Shown: positions 16,699-24,635, numbered from the stretch's first letter. The stretch: DNA of 64,000 nt from Pseudomonadota bacterium (GCA_013285445.1 CP053448.1:1550001-1614000); one strand, 5' to 3'. A program made the numbers and translations. Notes: generated from the sequence alone by a model not told the origin.

Positions 16699-16864
16699 CA
16701 GCGCGGAAGCCTCACGAGGGTGAAGCGGCGCCGGAAGGCTCTCTCCAGAGGAGACTTGGTGGCAGCAACCAGCTGCTAATGATCAGGAGACAAGCGCCGA
16801 CGCTCTAATCTCAAATTATTCGCGCGCAAGCCCCGGGTTCCAGGAATCCCCGGGGCTTTGTTAT
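16699..16864 (+). ncRNA. candidate structured small RNA (about 165 nt)
   Basis: The segment lies between the promoter at 16663-16692 and an intrinsic terminator at 16828-16864, and has no convincing coding frame; the longest plausible reading frame is a 19-codon GTG frame. Several local hairpins can be drawn: GCC-GGAA-GGC near 16732, TCTCC-AGA-GGAGA near 16743, GCAGC-AACCA-GCTGC near 16764, and AGCG-CCGA-CGCT near 16793. Five GGA trinucleotides occur, some in loops, and AGGAGAC is repeated twice. This resembles CsrA/RsmA-titrating RNAs, but that function is only a guess. It does not match the 6S, SRP, tmRNA, RNase P or riboswitch consensus sequences I know. Confidence 0.5.
16828..16864 (+). 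terminator. Rho-independent terminator of the small RNA
   Basis: A GC-rich stem (AAGCCCCGGG paired with CCCGGGGCTT, extended by TTC/GAA in the upper part) is followed by TTTGTTATGT on the plus strand. It has no U-run on the minus strand, so its orientation is towards pspF. Confidence 0.8.
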
Positions 16865-16872
16865 GTGGTGAT

Positions 16873-17921
16873 TTACTGGCCATCGGTTCGTTGGTCGTTT
16901 CCGTCATTCTTCTTTCCGCCCCGGCGGCTGCTGAGCTGGTGTTTGCGCAGTATGCCCCGCATCTGGTCGTAGGTCAGCCCGAGTTGCCGGGCCGCTTTGC
17001 GCTGGTGACCTCCGCTGGCGCTCAGTGCCCGCTCGACCAGCCGCTTTTCCTGCTCATTGAGCCAGGCTCTAAGATCGAGGGCTTCGTGTGCCGGATCCGG
17101 GGGAGCCTGGCCATCGGTGTTGCCGTGGCCCGGGTCGGGCCGCCAGGGCGAAGCGAAGGGGTCGAACTGCAGGCGCGTCAAAGGGTCCGACGGGTCCTCG
17201 AGGCGATAGACGGCCCGCTCGACCACATTCCTGAGTTCCCGCACGTTGCCCGGCCATGGATGGTCGAGCAGCGCGTCGACGGCCGCCGGACTGAAGCCCG
17301 CGAACAGCTCCCGGTCCAGTTCCCGGGTCATGCGCATGGCGAAATGCTCGGCCAGCGGCAGAATGTCCTCGCGCCGTGCGCGCAGCGGTGGCAGGGTAAT
17401 GACGTCGAACGCCAGCCGGTCGAGCAGGTCGGCGCGCGGAAGCGGCCGTCGGCGGCCAGTGCCGGCAGGTCGACGTTGCTGGCGCTGACCAGGCGCACAT
17501 CCACCTCCAGCGGCTGGGTCGAGCCCAGGCGCTCGAACTGGCCGTACTCGATCACCCGCAGGATCTTTTCCTGCACCGCCAGGGAGGTGCTGGCGAGTTC
17601 GTCGAGAAACAGCGTGCCGCCGTCGGCGCGCTCGAAGCGTCCGGCCCGCTGGCGCGAAGCGTCGGTGAAGGCACCGGCTTCGTGGCCGAACAATTCGGAT
17701 TCGAGCAGCGATTCGCTGATGGCCGCGCAGTTGAGCTTGACCAGCGGCCCATCCCAGCGCGGCGAGAGAAAATGCAGGCGCTCGGCAATCATCTCCTTGC
17801 CGGTGCCGCGCTCCCCGACGATCAGCACCGGTCGATTCAATTCGGCCGCGCGCGAGACATCCTCGAGCACGCCCAGGAAGGCCGGGGATTCGCCGATGAG
17901 GGGTTGTTCGGTGCGGTCCAT
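16873..17921 (-). pseudogene. pspF: PspF-like sigma-54 activator, frameshifted
   Basis: A receiver-less sigma-54-dependent AAA+ activator. From 17921 the frame reads through Walker A (VGERGTGKEMIAE), the sigma-54 contact loop (GHEAGAFTDAS, a D replacing the second G of GAFTGA), Walker B (GGTLFLDELAST) and DVRLVSASN. At about residue 161 a 2-nt gain (or 1-nt loss) in a GC dinucleotide run at 17432-17438 shifts the frame. The other frame continues as RADLLDRLAFDVITLPPLR, then HPWPGNVRELRNVVERAVYR and a Fis-type helix-turn-helix (HQRKAARQLGLTYDQMRGIL). Removing two bases gives 348 residues, close to E. coli PspF (325). No pspABC operon is adjacent. It is either a true frameshift or an assembly error. 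Confidence 0.75.
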
Positions 17922-18121
17922 GGTCAGTTGCCGTTTGCGCCTTCCGGAAGGTTACCGCAGGCGGGCGGTCTGCGCAGAGTTCAGGTTGGGGCAGCGTAGG
18001 GCGGGCGCATGGCGCGGTTTGCGGTGCAAAAAGCGCCATGTGGCCGACCGGCCACGCGTGTGCCTGACGGACGAGGGGTCAACCCTGGAAATGCGTCGCT
18101 ATGCGTGAACAGGGTTGAGAG
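17922..18121. other. intergenic region with two adjacent hairpins, no gene seen
   Basis: Between the divergent pspF-like and radA genes. I see no coding frame. Two perfect inverted repeats are adjacent: CATGGCGC (18008-18015) with GCGCCATG (18033-18040), and GTGGCCG with CGGCCAC (18040-18055). No sigma-54 -24/-12 element with correct spacing was found. Confidence 0.5.
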
Positions 18122-18341
18122 GTTGTCCGTCGCGGATGCGACCGCGACCTACACCATTGCCAACCGTCGCCGTACAATCCCCCCGATGGCCAGGGCGTAG
18201 ACGACTTATACCTGCCGCGAATGCGGCGCGAGTTGTCCGTCGCGGATGCGACCGCGACCTACACCATTGCCAACCGTCGCCGTACAATCCCCCCGATGGC
18301 CAGGGCGAAGACGACTTATACCTGCCGCGAATGCGGCGCGA
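18122..18341 (+). repeat. 110-bp tandem duplication of the radA promoter/start region
   Basis: Copy 1 (18122-18231) and copy 2 (18232-18341) are identical except for one base (T at 18198, A at 18308). Each contains a REP-like palindrome, a TACAAT box, ATGGCCAGGGCG and the first codons of radA. In copy 1 the substitution creates TAG as codon 5, so it can only make a tetrapeptide. Copy 2 continues into the intact gene. Confidence 0.95.
18283..18288 (+). promoter_or_regulatory. putative -10 box (TACAAT) of radA, 7 nt before the ATG
   Basis: TACAAT followed by CCCCCCG and ATG 18296, with no room for a Shine-Dalgarno sequence. An identical copy lies at 18173-18178 in the duplicated unit, so two promoters may fire in tandem. 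Confidence 0.45.
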
Positions 18342-19663
18342 GCTTTCCGAAGTGGTCGGGGCAATGCCCGGACTGTCAGGCGTGGAATTCCATGGAAGAG
18401 GGGGTGGCCGAGCCGACGGCTGCCGCCAGGGGACCGAAGGGGCGCGGTAACTGGTCGGGGACCGCTTCGGTCGAGGTCAGCAACCTGGCCGAGGTGCGGG
18501 CCGAGGCGGCCTCCGATCGCCTGCCTTCGGGGCTGAGTGAGCTCGATCGGGTGCTCGGCGGCGGTCTGGTGCCGGGCTCGGTGGTGCTGCTCGGCGGCGA
18601 TCCCGGTATCGGCAAGTCGACGTTGCTGCTGCAGGCGCAGAATGCCCTGGCCCAGCGCCATGGCAGCCTGTATGTGACCGGCGAGGAATCGGCCGCGCAG
18701 GTGGCCATGCGCGCGCGTCGGCTGGGCCTCGATCCGGCGCGTCTGGACTGTCTGACCGAGACCAGCCTGGAGATCATTCTGGCCACGGCCGCCGAGCGTC
18801 GGCCGGCCTTTATGGTGGTCGATTCCATCCAGACTTTATGGACCGAGGCGCTGCAGTCCGCGCCGGGTGCGGTGGCCCAGGTACGCGAGTGCGCCGCGCG
18901 CCTGGTGCAGTTTGCCAAGAAGACCGGCTGCGCGGTGGTGCTGGTCGGCCACGTCACCAAGGAAGGCGCCCTGGCAGGACCCCGGGTACTCGAGCACATG
19001 GTCGATGCCGTGCTGTATTTCGAGTCGGATTCGGGCAGCCGCTATCGGCTGGTGCGGGCGGTCAAGAACCGTTTCGGTGCGGCCAACGAGCTGGGCGTGT
19101 TCGCCATGACCGACAAGGGCCTCAAGGCCGTTGCCAATCCTTCGGCCATCTTCCTGTCCGGACAGCAGGACCCGGCGCCGGGCAGCTGCGTGCTGGTCAC
19201 CCGGGAAGGCACGCGGCCGCTGATGGTCGAGGTGCAGGCGCTGGTGGCACCGTCGAGCCTGTCGAACCCGCGCCGCGTGGCCGTGGGCGTGGACCCCAAC
19301 CGTTTGGCCATGCTGTTGGCGGTGATGAACCGCCATGCGGGTATCGTGGTCGGGGATCAGGACGTGTTCGTCAATGTCGCCGGCGGCATGCGCATCAGCG
19401 AGACCGCCAGCGATCTGGCCATTGCCCTGGCGCTGAAATCCTCGTTGCGCGAAAAACCCCTGCCCAAGGGCCTGGTGGCTTTCGGCGAGGTCGGTTTGGC
19501 CGGCGAGCTGCGCCCGGTGTATAACGGAGAAGAGCGCCTGCGTGAAGCAGCCGGTCAGGGATTTGACCGTGCGTTGGTTCCGGAAGGCAATCTCAAGGGC
19601 GTCAAGGCGAAAATCGCCGCCAGGGGTTGCCGCACCCTGTCCGACGCGCTGGATCAGGTCTGA
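18296..19663 (+). CDS. radA: DNA repair protein RadA (Sms)
   Basis: A 455-residue RecA-related ATPase that promotes branch migration in recombinational repair. An N-terminal zinc finger (TYTCRECGASFPKWSGQCPD) is followed by Walker A (GGDPGIGKSTLLLQAQNA) at about residues 95-110, the RadA-specific KNRFGAANELGVF (KNRFG) motif, and a C-terminal Lon-protease-like domain (GLVAFGEVGLAGELRPV). Length equals that of E. coli RadA (460). I start at ATG 18296; the in-frame ATG at 18221 lies in the duplicated upstream copy and would add 25 non-conserved residues across the REP-like palindrome and promoter. The gene has its own duplicated start region immediately upstream. Confidence 0.95.
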   Translation: MARAKTTYTCRECGASFPKWSGQCPDCQAWNSMEEGVAEPTAAARGPKGRGNWSGTASVEVSNLAEVRAEAASDRLPSGLSELDRVLGGGLVPGSVVLLGGDPGIGKSTLLLQAQNALAQRHGSLYVTGEESAAQVAMRARRLGLDPARLDCLTETSLEIILATAAERRPAFMVVDSIQTLWTEALQSAPGAVAQVRECAARLVQFAKKTGCAVVLVGHVTKEGALAGPRVLEHMVDAVLYFESDSGSRYRLVRAVKNRFGAANELGVFAMTDKGLKAVANPSAIFLSGQQDPAPGSCVLVTREGTRPLMVEVQALVAPSSLSNPRRVAVGVDPNRLAMLLAVMNRHAGIVVGDQDVFVNVAGGMRISETASDLAIALALKSSLREKPLPKGLVAFGEVGLAGELRPVYNGEERLREAAGQGFDRALVPEGNLKGVKAKIAARGCRTLSDALDQV

Positions 19664-19754
19664 AACCGCATTCAGCCCTGATTTACAATGGACGTGCGAC
19701 CGTCAGCAGGCAGTCTTGACTGCGGCGGACCAACTTCCTGAGGAGTGAGTCATC

Positions 19755-20336
19755 GTGAATCGTTTGCTGTCCATCCTGTCGATTGGCGTAGCGCTGGCCC
19801 TGGCCGCCTGCGTGACGATCAATGTCTATTTCCCCGAAGCGGCGGCAGAGCAGGCCGCCGATCGCTTTATCCGCGACGTGCTCGGCGAGGAGACGCCCGC
19901 GGCCCCGAGCACTGAACCGCAGGCGCTGCGCGAGTGGCGCTGGCAGGCCCTGATGCCGGTTTCAGTGGCCTGGGCGCAGTCGCCCGATATCGATATTGAT
20001 ACGCCGCAGATCGAGGCGATCAAGCAGCGTATGGCCGAGCGCCAGCGTGAGCATCTGGCCGGCTGGTTCGATGACGGCGCCATCGGTTTCACGCGCGACG
20101 GGCTGATCGAGATTCGCGATCGCTCGGCCGTGGGCCTTGCCGAACGCCGCAACCTTGAACGCGTCGTCAGCGAAGAGAACGCCGACCGCAGCGCGGTCTA
20201 CCGCGAGATTGCCATCGCCAACGGTCATCCGGAGTGGGAGGATGACATCCGCCAGACATTCGCCCGGCAGTGGATCGCCAATGCGCGGTCGGGGTGGTAT
20301 TACCAGACCGAGGACGGGGGTTGGACGCAGAAATAG
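19755..20336 (+). CDS. YdbL-like DUF1318 lipoprotein
   Basis: A 193-residue predicted lipoprotein. The signal peptide ends in lipobox LAAC, followed by VTINVYFPEAAAEQAADRFI, a signature of the DUF1318 (YdbL) family. The C-terminal half (IDTPQIEAIKQRMAERQ, GAIGFTRDGLIEIRDRS, LVAEENADRSALY-like RVVSEENADRSAVYREIA) also matches. In E. coli, ydbL lies with ynbE and ydbH, involved in phospholipid transport between membranes; the partners are not adjacent here, so the same role is an inference. The insert between residues 45 and 80 is longer than in E. coli YdbL (108 residues). The start follows AGGAG in the leader. A TTTACAAT promoter-like sequence lies at about 19681. Confidence 0.75.
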   Translation: MNRLLSILSIGVALALAACVTINVYFPEAAAEQAADRFIRDVLGEETPAAPSTEPQALREWRWQALMPVSVAWAQSPDIDIDTPQIEAIKQRMAERQREHLAGWFDDGAIGFTRDGLIEIRDRSAVGLAERRNLERVVSEENADRSAVYREIAIANGHPEWEDDIRQTFARQWIANARSGWYYQTEDGGWTQK

Positions 20337-20384
20337 CGAGGGCAGCGGGTTGCGGGTTACGGTTTACGGGTTCCGAACAAAATT

Positions 20385-20416
20385 GTAGGTCGGGGTTTCA
20401 TCCCCGACGGACGACC
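20385..20416 (+). repeat. REP-like palindromic element
   Basis: A 32-base unit beginning GTAGGTCGGGG and ending CCCCGACGGACGACC. CGGGG and CCCCG form the hairpin stem. It is in inverted orientation to the copy at 20461-20492. Confidence 0.8.
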
Positions 20417-20460
20417 TTTCAATCATGTTCACGCATAGCTACGTGTGTACAGACCTTCTA

Positions 20461-20492
20461 CGTCGTCCGTCGGCGATGTAACGCCGACCTAC
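20461..20492 (-). repeat. REP-like palindromic element (inverted partner)
   Basis: On the minus strand it begins GTAGGTCGGCG and ends CGCCGACGGACGACG, differing from the partner at only four positions. The compensatory C/G changes keep the stem paired. Confidence 0.8.
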
Positions 20493-20601
20493 GCGGTCCT
20501 CGATCCGACAACGCGGCCGAGCCGCCCCGCAATCCGTGGAAGATGCCGCCGTAAACCGTAACCCGTAACCCGTAAACCAAAACACCAAAAAGCCAGTATC
20601 C

Positions 20602-21927
20602 ATGGGAAGAAAACGCCGGCGTTTGCCGACTGAACCGGTCATTGTTGAAATATCGGATCTTTCGCACGACGGGCGCGGGGTCGGGCGGCATGGCGAGAAG
20701 GCGGTGTTCGTGCATGGCGCGCTGCCGGGCGAGACCGTCTCGGCGAAGATTGTCGGACGTAACCGCCGTTTCGACGAGGCGCTTTGCGAGGAAGTGATTG
20801 CGGCATCGCCTGATCGGGTCGAGCCCGCGTGTCCCTGGTTCGACCGCTGCGGCGGCTGTGCGCTGCAGCATCTGGACCACACCGCCCAGATTGAGTGGAA
20901 GCACAAGCGCCTGGTCGACAATCTCGAGCGCATCGGCCAGGTCAGTCCCGGCCAATGGTGGGATCCGATCTCGGCCGAGCCCTGGCATTACCGGCGCCGC
21001 AGCCGCCTGAGCGCGCGCTCGGTGAAGGGAAAGGGCCGCGTGCTGGTCGGTTTTCGCGAGCCGCAGGGACGATTCGTGGCCGATGTCGGCGACTGTCGTG
21101 TGCTGCATCCGGATTTGAGCAACCGGCTCGAGAGCCTGTCGGATCTGCTCGGTGAGTTGTCAGTTCATGACGCGGTACCGCAGATAGAGACCGCCAGCGG
21201 TGACGGGGCGTCAGCGATTGTCGTCCGCCATCTGCGCGAGCTGACCTCCGACGACGTCATGAAGCTCAAGCGCTGGTCCGACGACAACGCCATCGCAGTT
21301 TATCTGCAGCCCAAGGGGCCGGATACGGTCCATCGCCTCTGGCCCGAGACGCACGAATTGAGCTATCGACTCGAGGACTTCGATCTCGATCTGGCCTTTC
21401 ATCCCCAGCATTTCATCCAGGTCAACGCCGCCATCAACCGGGCCCTGGTCAAGCGGTCTGTCGAACTGCTCGACCCGGGTCGCGATGATCGCGTGCTCGA
21501 TTTGTTCTGCGGCCTGGGCAACTTCACCCTGCCGCTGGCCACGCGCGCCGGTCATGTCACCGGCATCGAGGGTGCGACCGAGCTGATTGAGGCGGCCGGG
21601 GCCAATGCCCGGCGCAACGGCATCGACAATGTCGAGCTGGAAGTCGCCGACCTGACCGAGAATGTTTCGGCCCGGCCCTGGTACCGCGCGGGATTCGACG
21701 GCGTACTGGTCGATCCGCCGCGCAGCGGCGCCCTCGAGATCCTGCCAATGATTGCCGGCTCGGGTGCCCGACGCGTGGTCTACGTCTCCTGCAATCCGGG
21801 CACGCTGGCCAGGGATGCCGGTGAACTCGTGACCCGGCACGGCTTCCGGCTGGCCGGCGCAGGGATCGCCGACATGTTCCCGCACACCGCACACGTCGAA
21901 TCCATCGCCCTGTTCGAGCGCACATGA
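20602..21927 (+). CDS. rlmD: 23S rRNA (uracil-1939-C5)-methyltransferase RlmD
   Basis: A 441-residue SAM-dependent RNA methyltransferase. An N-terminal TRAM domain (EPVIVEISDLSHDGRGVGRH) precedes iron-sulfur cysteines (CPWFDRCGGCALQHL). The Rossmann methyltransferase domain shows VLDLFCGLGNFTLPLA, the proline motif GVLVDPPRSGAL, and the catalytic cysteine in YVSCNPGTLARDA. These features identify RlmD (formerly RumA) rather than TrmA or RlmC. The start ATG (MGRKRRRLP) follows the composite repeat. The stop overlaps the nagZ start by four bases (ATGA), so it heads a translationally coupled unit rlmD-nagZ-mscS-hpt-methylthioinosine phosphorylase. Confidence 0.95.
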   Translation: MGRKRRRLPTEPVIVEISDLSHDGRGVGRHGEKAVFVHGALPGETVSAKIVGRNRRFDEALCEEVIAASPDRVEPACPWFDRCGGCALQHLDHTAQIEWKHKRLVDNLERIGQVSPGQWWDPISAEPWHYRRRSRLSARSVKGKGRVLVGFREPQGRFVADVGDCRVLHPDLSNRLESLSDLLGELSVHDAVPQIETASGDGASAIVVRHLRELTSDDVMKLKRWSDDNAIAVYLQPKGPDTVHRLWPETHELSYRLEDFDLDLAFHPQHFIQVNAAINRALVKRSVELLDPGRDDRVLDLFCGLGNFTLPLATRAGHVTGIEGATELIEAAGANARRNGIDNVELEVADLTENVSARPWYRAGFDGVLVDPPRSGALEILPMIAGSGARRVVYVSCNPGTLARDAGELVTRHGFRLAGAGIADMFPHTAHVESIALFERT

Positions 21928-22940
21928 CCAAGTCACTGCCCCTCGGGCCGCTGATCGTGGGCATCGACGGTACATCGCTCGACGAGGCCACTGCCGGGAT
22001 GCTGCGGCATCCGGCGGTGGGCGGCGTGATTCTGTTTTCGCGCAATTACGATTCGCCCGATCAACTGCGCGCGCTTTGCGAAGAAATTCGCGCGCTGCGC
22101 TCACCGCGACTGCTGCTGGCGGTCGACCAGGAGGGCGGCCGGGTGCAGCGCTTCCGCGACGGTTTCACGCCGCTGCCGCCGCTGGGCGTGCTGGGGCGCT
22201 GGCACGCCTCGCAGCCCGACCGGGCGCGTGATCTGGCCTACCGCCACGGCCGGGTGATGGCCGCCGAAGTGCTCGGCCACGGCGTCGATCTGAGTTTTGC
22301 GCCGGTGCTCGATCTCGATCGCGGCAGCCGCGTGATCGGCGATCGCGCCATGGCCTCCGATCCGGCCGTGGTTGCCGATCTCGGCGCCTGGTACCTGGCC
22401 GGGATGCACGATGCGGGCATGTGCTGCTGCGCCAAGCATTTTCCGGGTCATGGCTCGGTCGCTGAAGATTCACATGAAAGCGTGGTCGCTGACCCTCGCG
22501 GCCGCGCGGAAATTGGCATGGACCTGCTGCCGTTTCAACGGCTGACCAAACGAATTGACAGCGTCATGATGGCGCACGTCTGTTATCCGGCAGTGGATGC
22601 GGCGCCGGCCGGCTACTCGCGGGTCTGGATCGGCCAGGTGTTGCGCGGAGACCTGGACTTTGGCGGGATCGTGATCTCCGACGATCTGGATATGGCCGGT
22701 GCATCGTCGGCTGGTACCCTGTCCCAACGGGTCGGTGCGGCGCTGTCGGCCGGTTGTGACGCCGTCCTGCTGTGCCGACCGGAATCGGTGGCCGAACTGT
22801 TGTCGACATCAAGGTGGCACTGGCCGGCGCTGCATCGCAGCCTGGAAACGCTCTACGGCCGCCCGCTTGCGACCCTGGCTGAACAGGCGCAGGTGCCCGA
22901 GTTCCTGGCCTGGCGCAATTCACTGCAGTCACTTCGCTAA
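21924..22940 (+). CDS. nagZ: beta-N-acetylhexosaminidase NagZ
   Basis: A 338-residue glycoside hydrolase family 3 enzyme of peptidoglycan recycling. It removes N-acetylglucosamine from anhydromuropeptides in the cytoplasm. Signatures are AVDQEGGRVQRFRDGFTPLP near residue 55, the GH3 His/Asp dyad loop CCAKHFPGHGSVAEDSHES near 170-185, and the nucleophile Asp in FGGIVISDDLDMAGASS near 255. Length matches E. coli NagZ (341). Its ATG overlaps the rlmD stop by four bases. The next gene starts 10 bp later with its own strong ribosome-binding site. Confidence 0.95.
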   Translation: MTKSLPLGPLIVGIDGTSLDEATAGMLRHPAVGGVILFSRNYDSPDQLRALCEEIRALRSPRLLLAVDQEGGRVQRFRDGFTPLPPLGVLGRWHASQPDRARDLAYRHGRVMAAEVLGHGVDLSFAPVLDLDRGSRVIGDRAMASDPAVVADLGAWYLAGMHDAGMCCCAKHFPGHGSVAEDSHESVVADPRGRAEIGMDLLPFQRLTKRIDSVMMAHVCYPAVDAAPAGYSRVWIGQVLRGDLDFGGIVISDDLDMAGASSAGTLSQRVGAALSAGCDAVLLCRPESVAELLSTSRWHWPALHRSLETLYGRPLATLAEQAQVPEFLAWRNSLQSLR

Positions 22941-22950
22941 AAGGAGCATC

Positions 22951-24075
22951 ATGGAACAGTTGCTGGAGAATCTGGACGGTGTGGCTGGGATACCAGCCTG
23001 GGTGATCAAGGCATTCCTGATCATTCTTGCCGCGCTGCTGCTCGAGCTGCTTTACCGAACCTTTGTCGGTCGCCTGGAGCGGCTCGCGGAACGTACGGCG
23101 CATCTGTGGGACGACGCGGTGGTCTACGCTGGCCGTCGGCCGATCTCATTGCTGATCTGGTGGCAGGGACTGGTCATGGCGGCGCGCGTCATCGAGCCGC
23201 ACACCCAGGTGTTCGCCTTTGACAGTGGCCTGGTCAACATGATTCAGCAGCTCGGGTTGGTGGTTGCGGCAACCTGGTTCTTCTTTCGCCTGAGCACCGG
23301 CTTCGAGAACGCTTTCATCGAAAAGCGTCGCCGTCTCGACCAGCAAGTCGATATCACCACGGTAACGGTGCTGGGACGCATCGTGCGCATTGCCGTGTTG
23401 CTGACCGGTGCATTGACCGCGCTGAGCGTACTGGATATTCCGATTTCGGGCTTTTTGGCCGCCGGTGGTGTCGGTGGCATTGCCGTCGGCCTGGCGGCGC
23501 GTGATCTGCTGGCCAACTTCTTCGGCGGGTTCATGGTGTTCATGGACCGGCCGTTCTCGGTCGGTGACTGGGTGCGTTCGCCGGACCAGAACATCGAGGG
23601 TACGGTCGAGAAGATCGGCTGGCGCATGACCACCATCCGCAAGTTCGACAAGCGACCCATCTACGTGCCCAATGCGACATTCACCACCATCACACTCGAG
23701 AACCCCTCGCGCATGACTCATCGTCGCATTTTCGAGCATGTCGGTGTGCGCTACGACGACTTCGTCCGGGTCGAGTCCGTGGTTGAAAAGGTTCGCGACT
23801 ACCTGCTCAACCACGCCGATATCGATACCAGCCAGACCACCATGGTTCACATGGACCGGTTTGGCGACAGTTCGATCGATATCATGATCTACTGCTTCAC
23901 CCACACAGTGGTCTGGACCGAGTACCATCGCGTGCGTGAGCGCGTGTTGCTGGATATTGGCCGGATCATTACCGAACACGGTGCCGAGATTGCCTTTCCG
24001 ACGCGTACGCTCAAGGTGGAAATGGTCGAACGGCTGGCGCGGGAGCACGACGGGCAGCAAGAGACGACATCATGA
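22951..24075 (+). CDS. MscS-family mechanosensitive channel
   Basis: A 374-residue inner-membrane protein. Several hydrophobic segments in the N-terminal 170 residues include the pore-lining helix ISGFLAAGGVGGIAVGLAARDLLANFFGGF, which I quote in parts: ISGFLAAGGVGG and LAARDLLANFFGG. The MscS beta domain follows (RPFSVGDWVRSPDQNIEGTV, RMTTIRKFDKRPIYVPN) and then the cytoplasmic alpha/beta domain (MVHMDRFGDSSIDIMIYCF). It opens on hypo-osmotic membrane tension and releases solutes. It is longer than E. coli MscS (286), with two or three extra N-terminal helices as in YnaI/YbdG-type channels. ATG 22951 follows AAGGAG at ideal spacing. The stop overlaps the hpt start (ATGA). Confidence 0.9.
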   Translation: MEQLLENLDGVAGIPAWVIKAFLIILAALLLELLYRTFVGRLERLAERTAHLWDDAVVYAGRRPISLLIWWQGLVMAARVIEPHTQVFAFDSGLVNMIQQLGLVVAATWFFFRLSTGFENAFIEKRRRLDQQVDITTVTVLGRIVRIAVLLTGALTALSVLDIPISGFLAAGGVGGIAVGLAARDLLANFFGGFMVFMDRPFSVGDWVRSPDQNIEGTVEKIGWRMTTIRKFDKRPIYVPNATFTTITLENPSRMTHRRIFEHVGVRYDDFVRVESVVEKVRDYLLNHADIDTSQTTMVHMDRFGDSSIDIMIYCFTHTVVWTEYHRVRERVLLDIGRIITEHGAEIAFPTRTLKVEMVERLAREHDGQQETTS

Positions 24076-24635
24076 AGCCGATGCGACAGCCTCCGATCGA
24101 GAACCCAAGCTGGCCGGCCGGCGCCGAGCGACTTGTCGATGCAGTAACGATAGCCGATGCGCTGGATCGCCAGGCGCGACGTCTCAATACCCTCTTTCCG
24201 CCTGAGACCATTCTATCCGTGGTTGTGCTGATGAAAGGGGGTATGTATCCGGCCATCGAGCTAATGCGGCGCCTGGGCCGTTCGCTGACCGTCGACTACG
24301 TCCATGCAACCCGCTACCGGGACACGACTCGCGGGGGGCGGATCGAGTGGCGACATTGGCCGGCGATTGACCAGCCGGCGCGGCCTGTACTGTTGGTCGA
24401 CGATATCTTCGACGAAGGGCATACCATGGCGGCGGTACGTGACCGTCTCCAGGCGGAGGGCGTCGAGTCGGTGACCACCGCTGTACTGGCACTCAAGCAG
24501 CACGACCGCGGGCTGGCTCGTGACTGGGTTGATGATTTTGCCCTGGAGGTGCCCGATCGCTACGTGTTCGGCTGCGGTATGGACTACCAGGGCCTGTGGC
24601 GCCAGCTTGACGAGATCTGGGCGCTCCCCTCATGA
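24072..24635 (+). CDS. hpt: hypoxanthine(-guanine) phosphoribosyltransferase
   Basis: A 187-residue type I phosphoribosyltransferase. The PRPP-binding motif is LLVDDIFDEGHTMAA near residue 105, the catalytic loop YVHATRYRDTTRGG near 75, VVVLMKGGMYPAIEL near 50, and the base-binding end VPDRYVFGCGMDYQGLWRQL. It salvages hypoxanthine (and possibly guanine) to IMP/GMP in the cytoplasm. The neighbouring gene encodes a phosphorylase that releases hypoxanthine from methylthioinosine, which supports hypoxanthine as substrate. Both ends overlap neighbours by four bases (ATGA), indicating translational coupling with mscS and the phosphorylase gene. Confidence 0.85.
   Translation: MKPMRQPPIENPSWPAGAERLVDAVTIADALDRQARRLNTLFPPETILSVVVLMKGGMYPAIELMRRLGRSLTVDYVHATRYRDTTRGGRIEWRHWPAIDQPARPVLLVDDIFDEGHTMAAVRDRLQAEGVESVTTAVLALKQHDRGLARDWVDDFALEVPDRYVFGCGMDYQGLWRQLDEIWALPS

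Larger units (their letters stand above)
20347..20578. repeat. composite repeat: inverted heptamer arrays flanking a REP-like pair
   Basis: Left heptamers (GGGTTGCGGGTTACGG..., 20347-20375) face right heptamers (GTAAACC, GTAACCC, GTAACCC, GTAAACC, 20551-20578). Between them are two copies of the REP-like palindrome in opposite orientation, at 20385-20416 and 20461-20492. No gene is present in this 265-bp gap between the DUF1318 lipoprotein and rlmD. Confidence 0.85.

Noticed and set aside
16720..16780. 19-codon GTG frame (starting GTGAAGCGGCGC) inside the small RNA as a leader peptide
   Set aside because: The preceding Shine-Dalgarno-like bases are too close to the GTG, and there is no amino-acid bias for attenuation.
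17990..18030. Sigma-54 promoter (GG-N10-GC) controlled by PspF
   Set aside because: A GGCGCGGTTTGC sequence is present, but its GG to GC spacing is 10 rather than 12 bases.
16858..18108. Long open frame on the plus strand opposite pspF
   Set aside because: It is antisense to the AAA+ gene, has no motifs and follows the high-GC third-position pattern of a shadow frame.
22699..22950. N-terminal extension of the mscS frame into nagZ
   Set aside because: The extra residues are the antisense-like +1 frame of nagZ; AAGGAG and ATG 22951 define the start.
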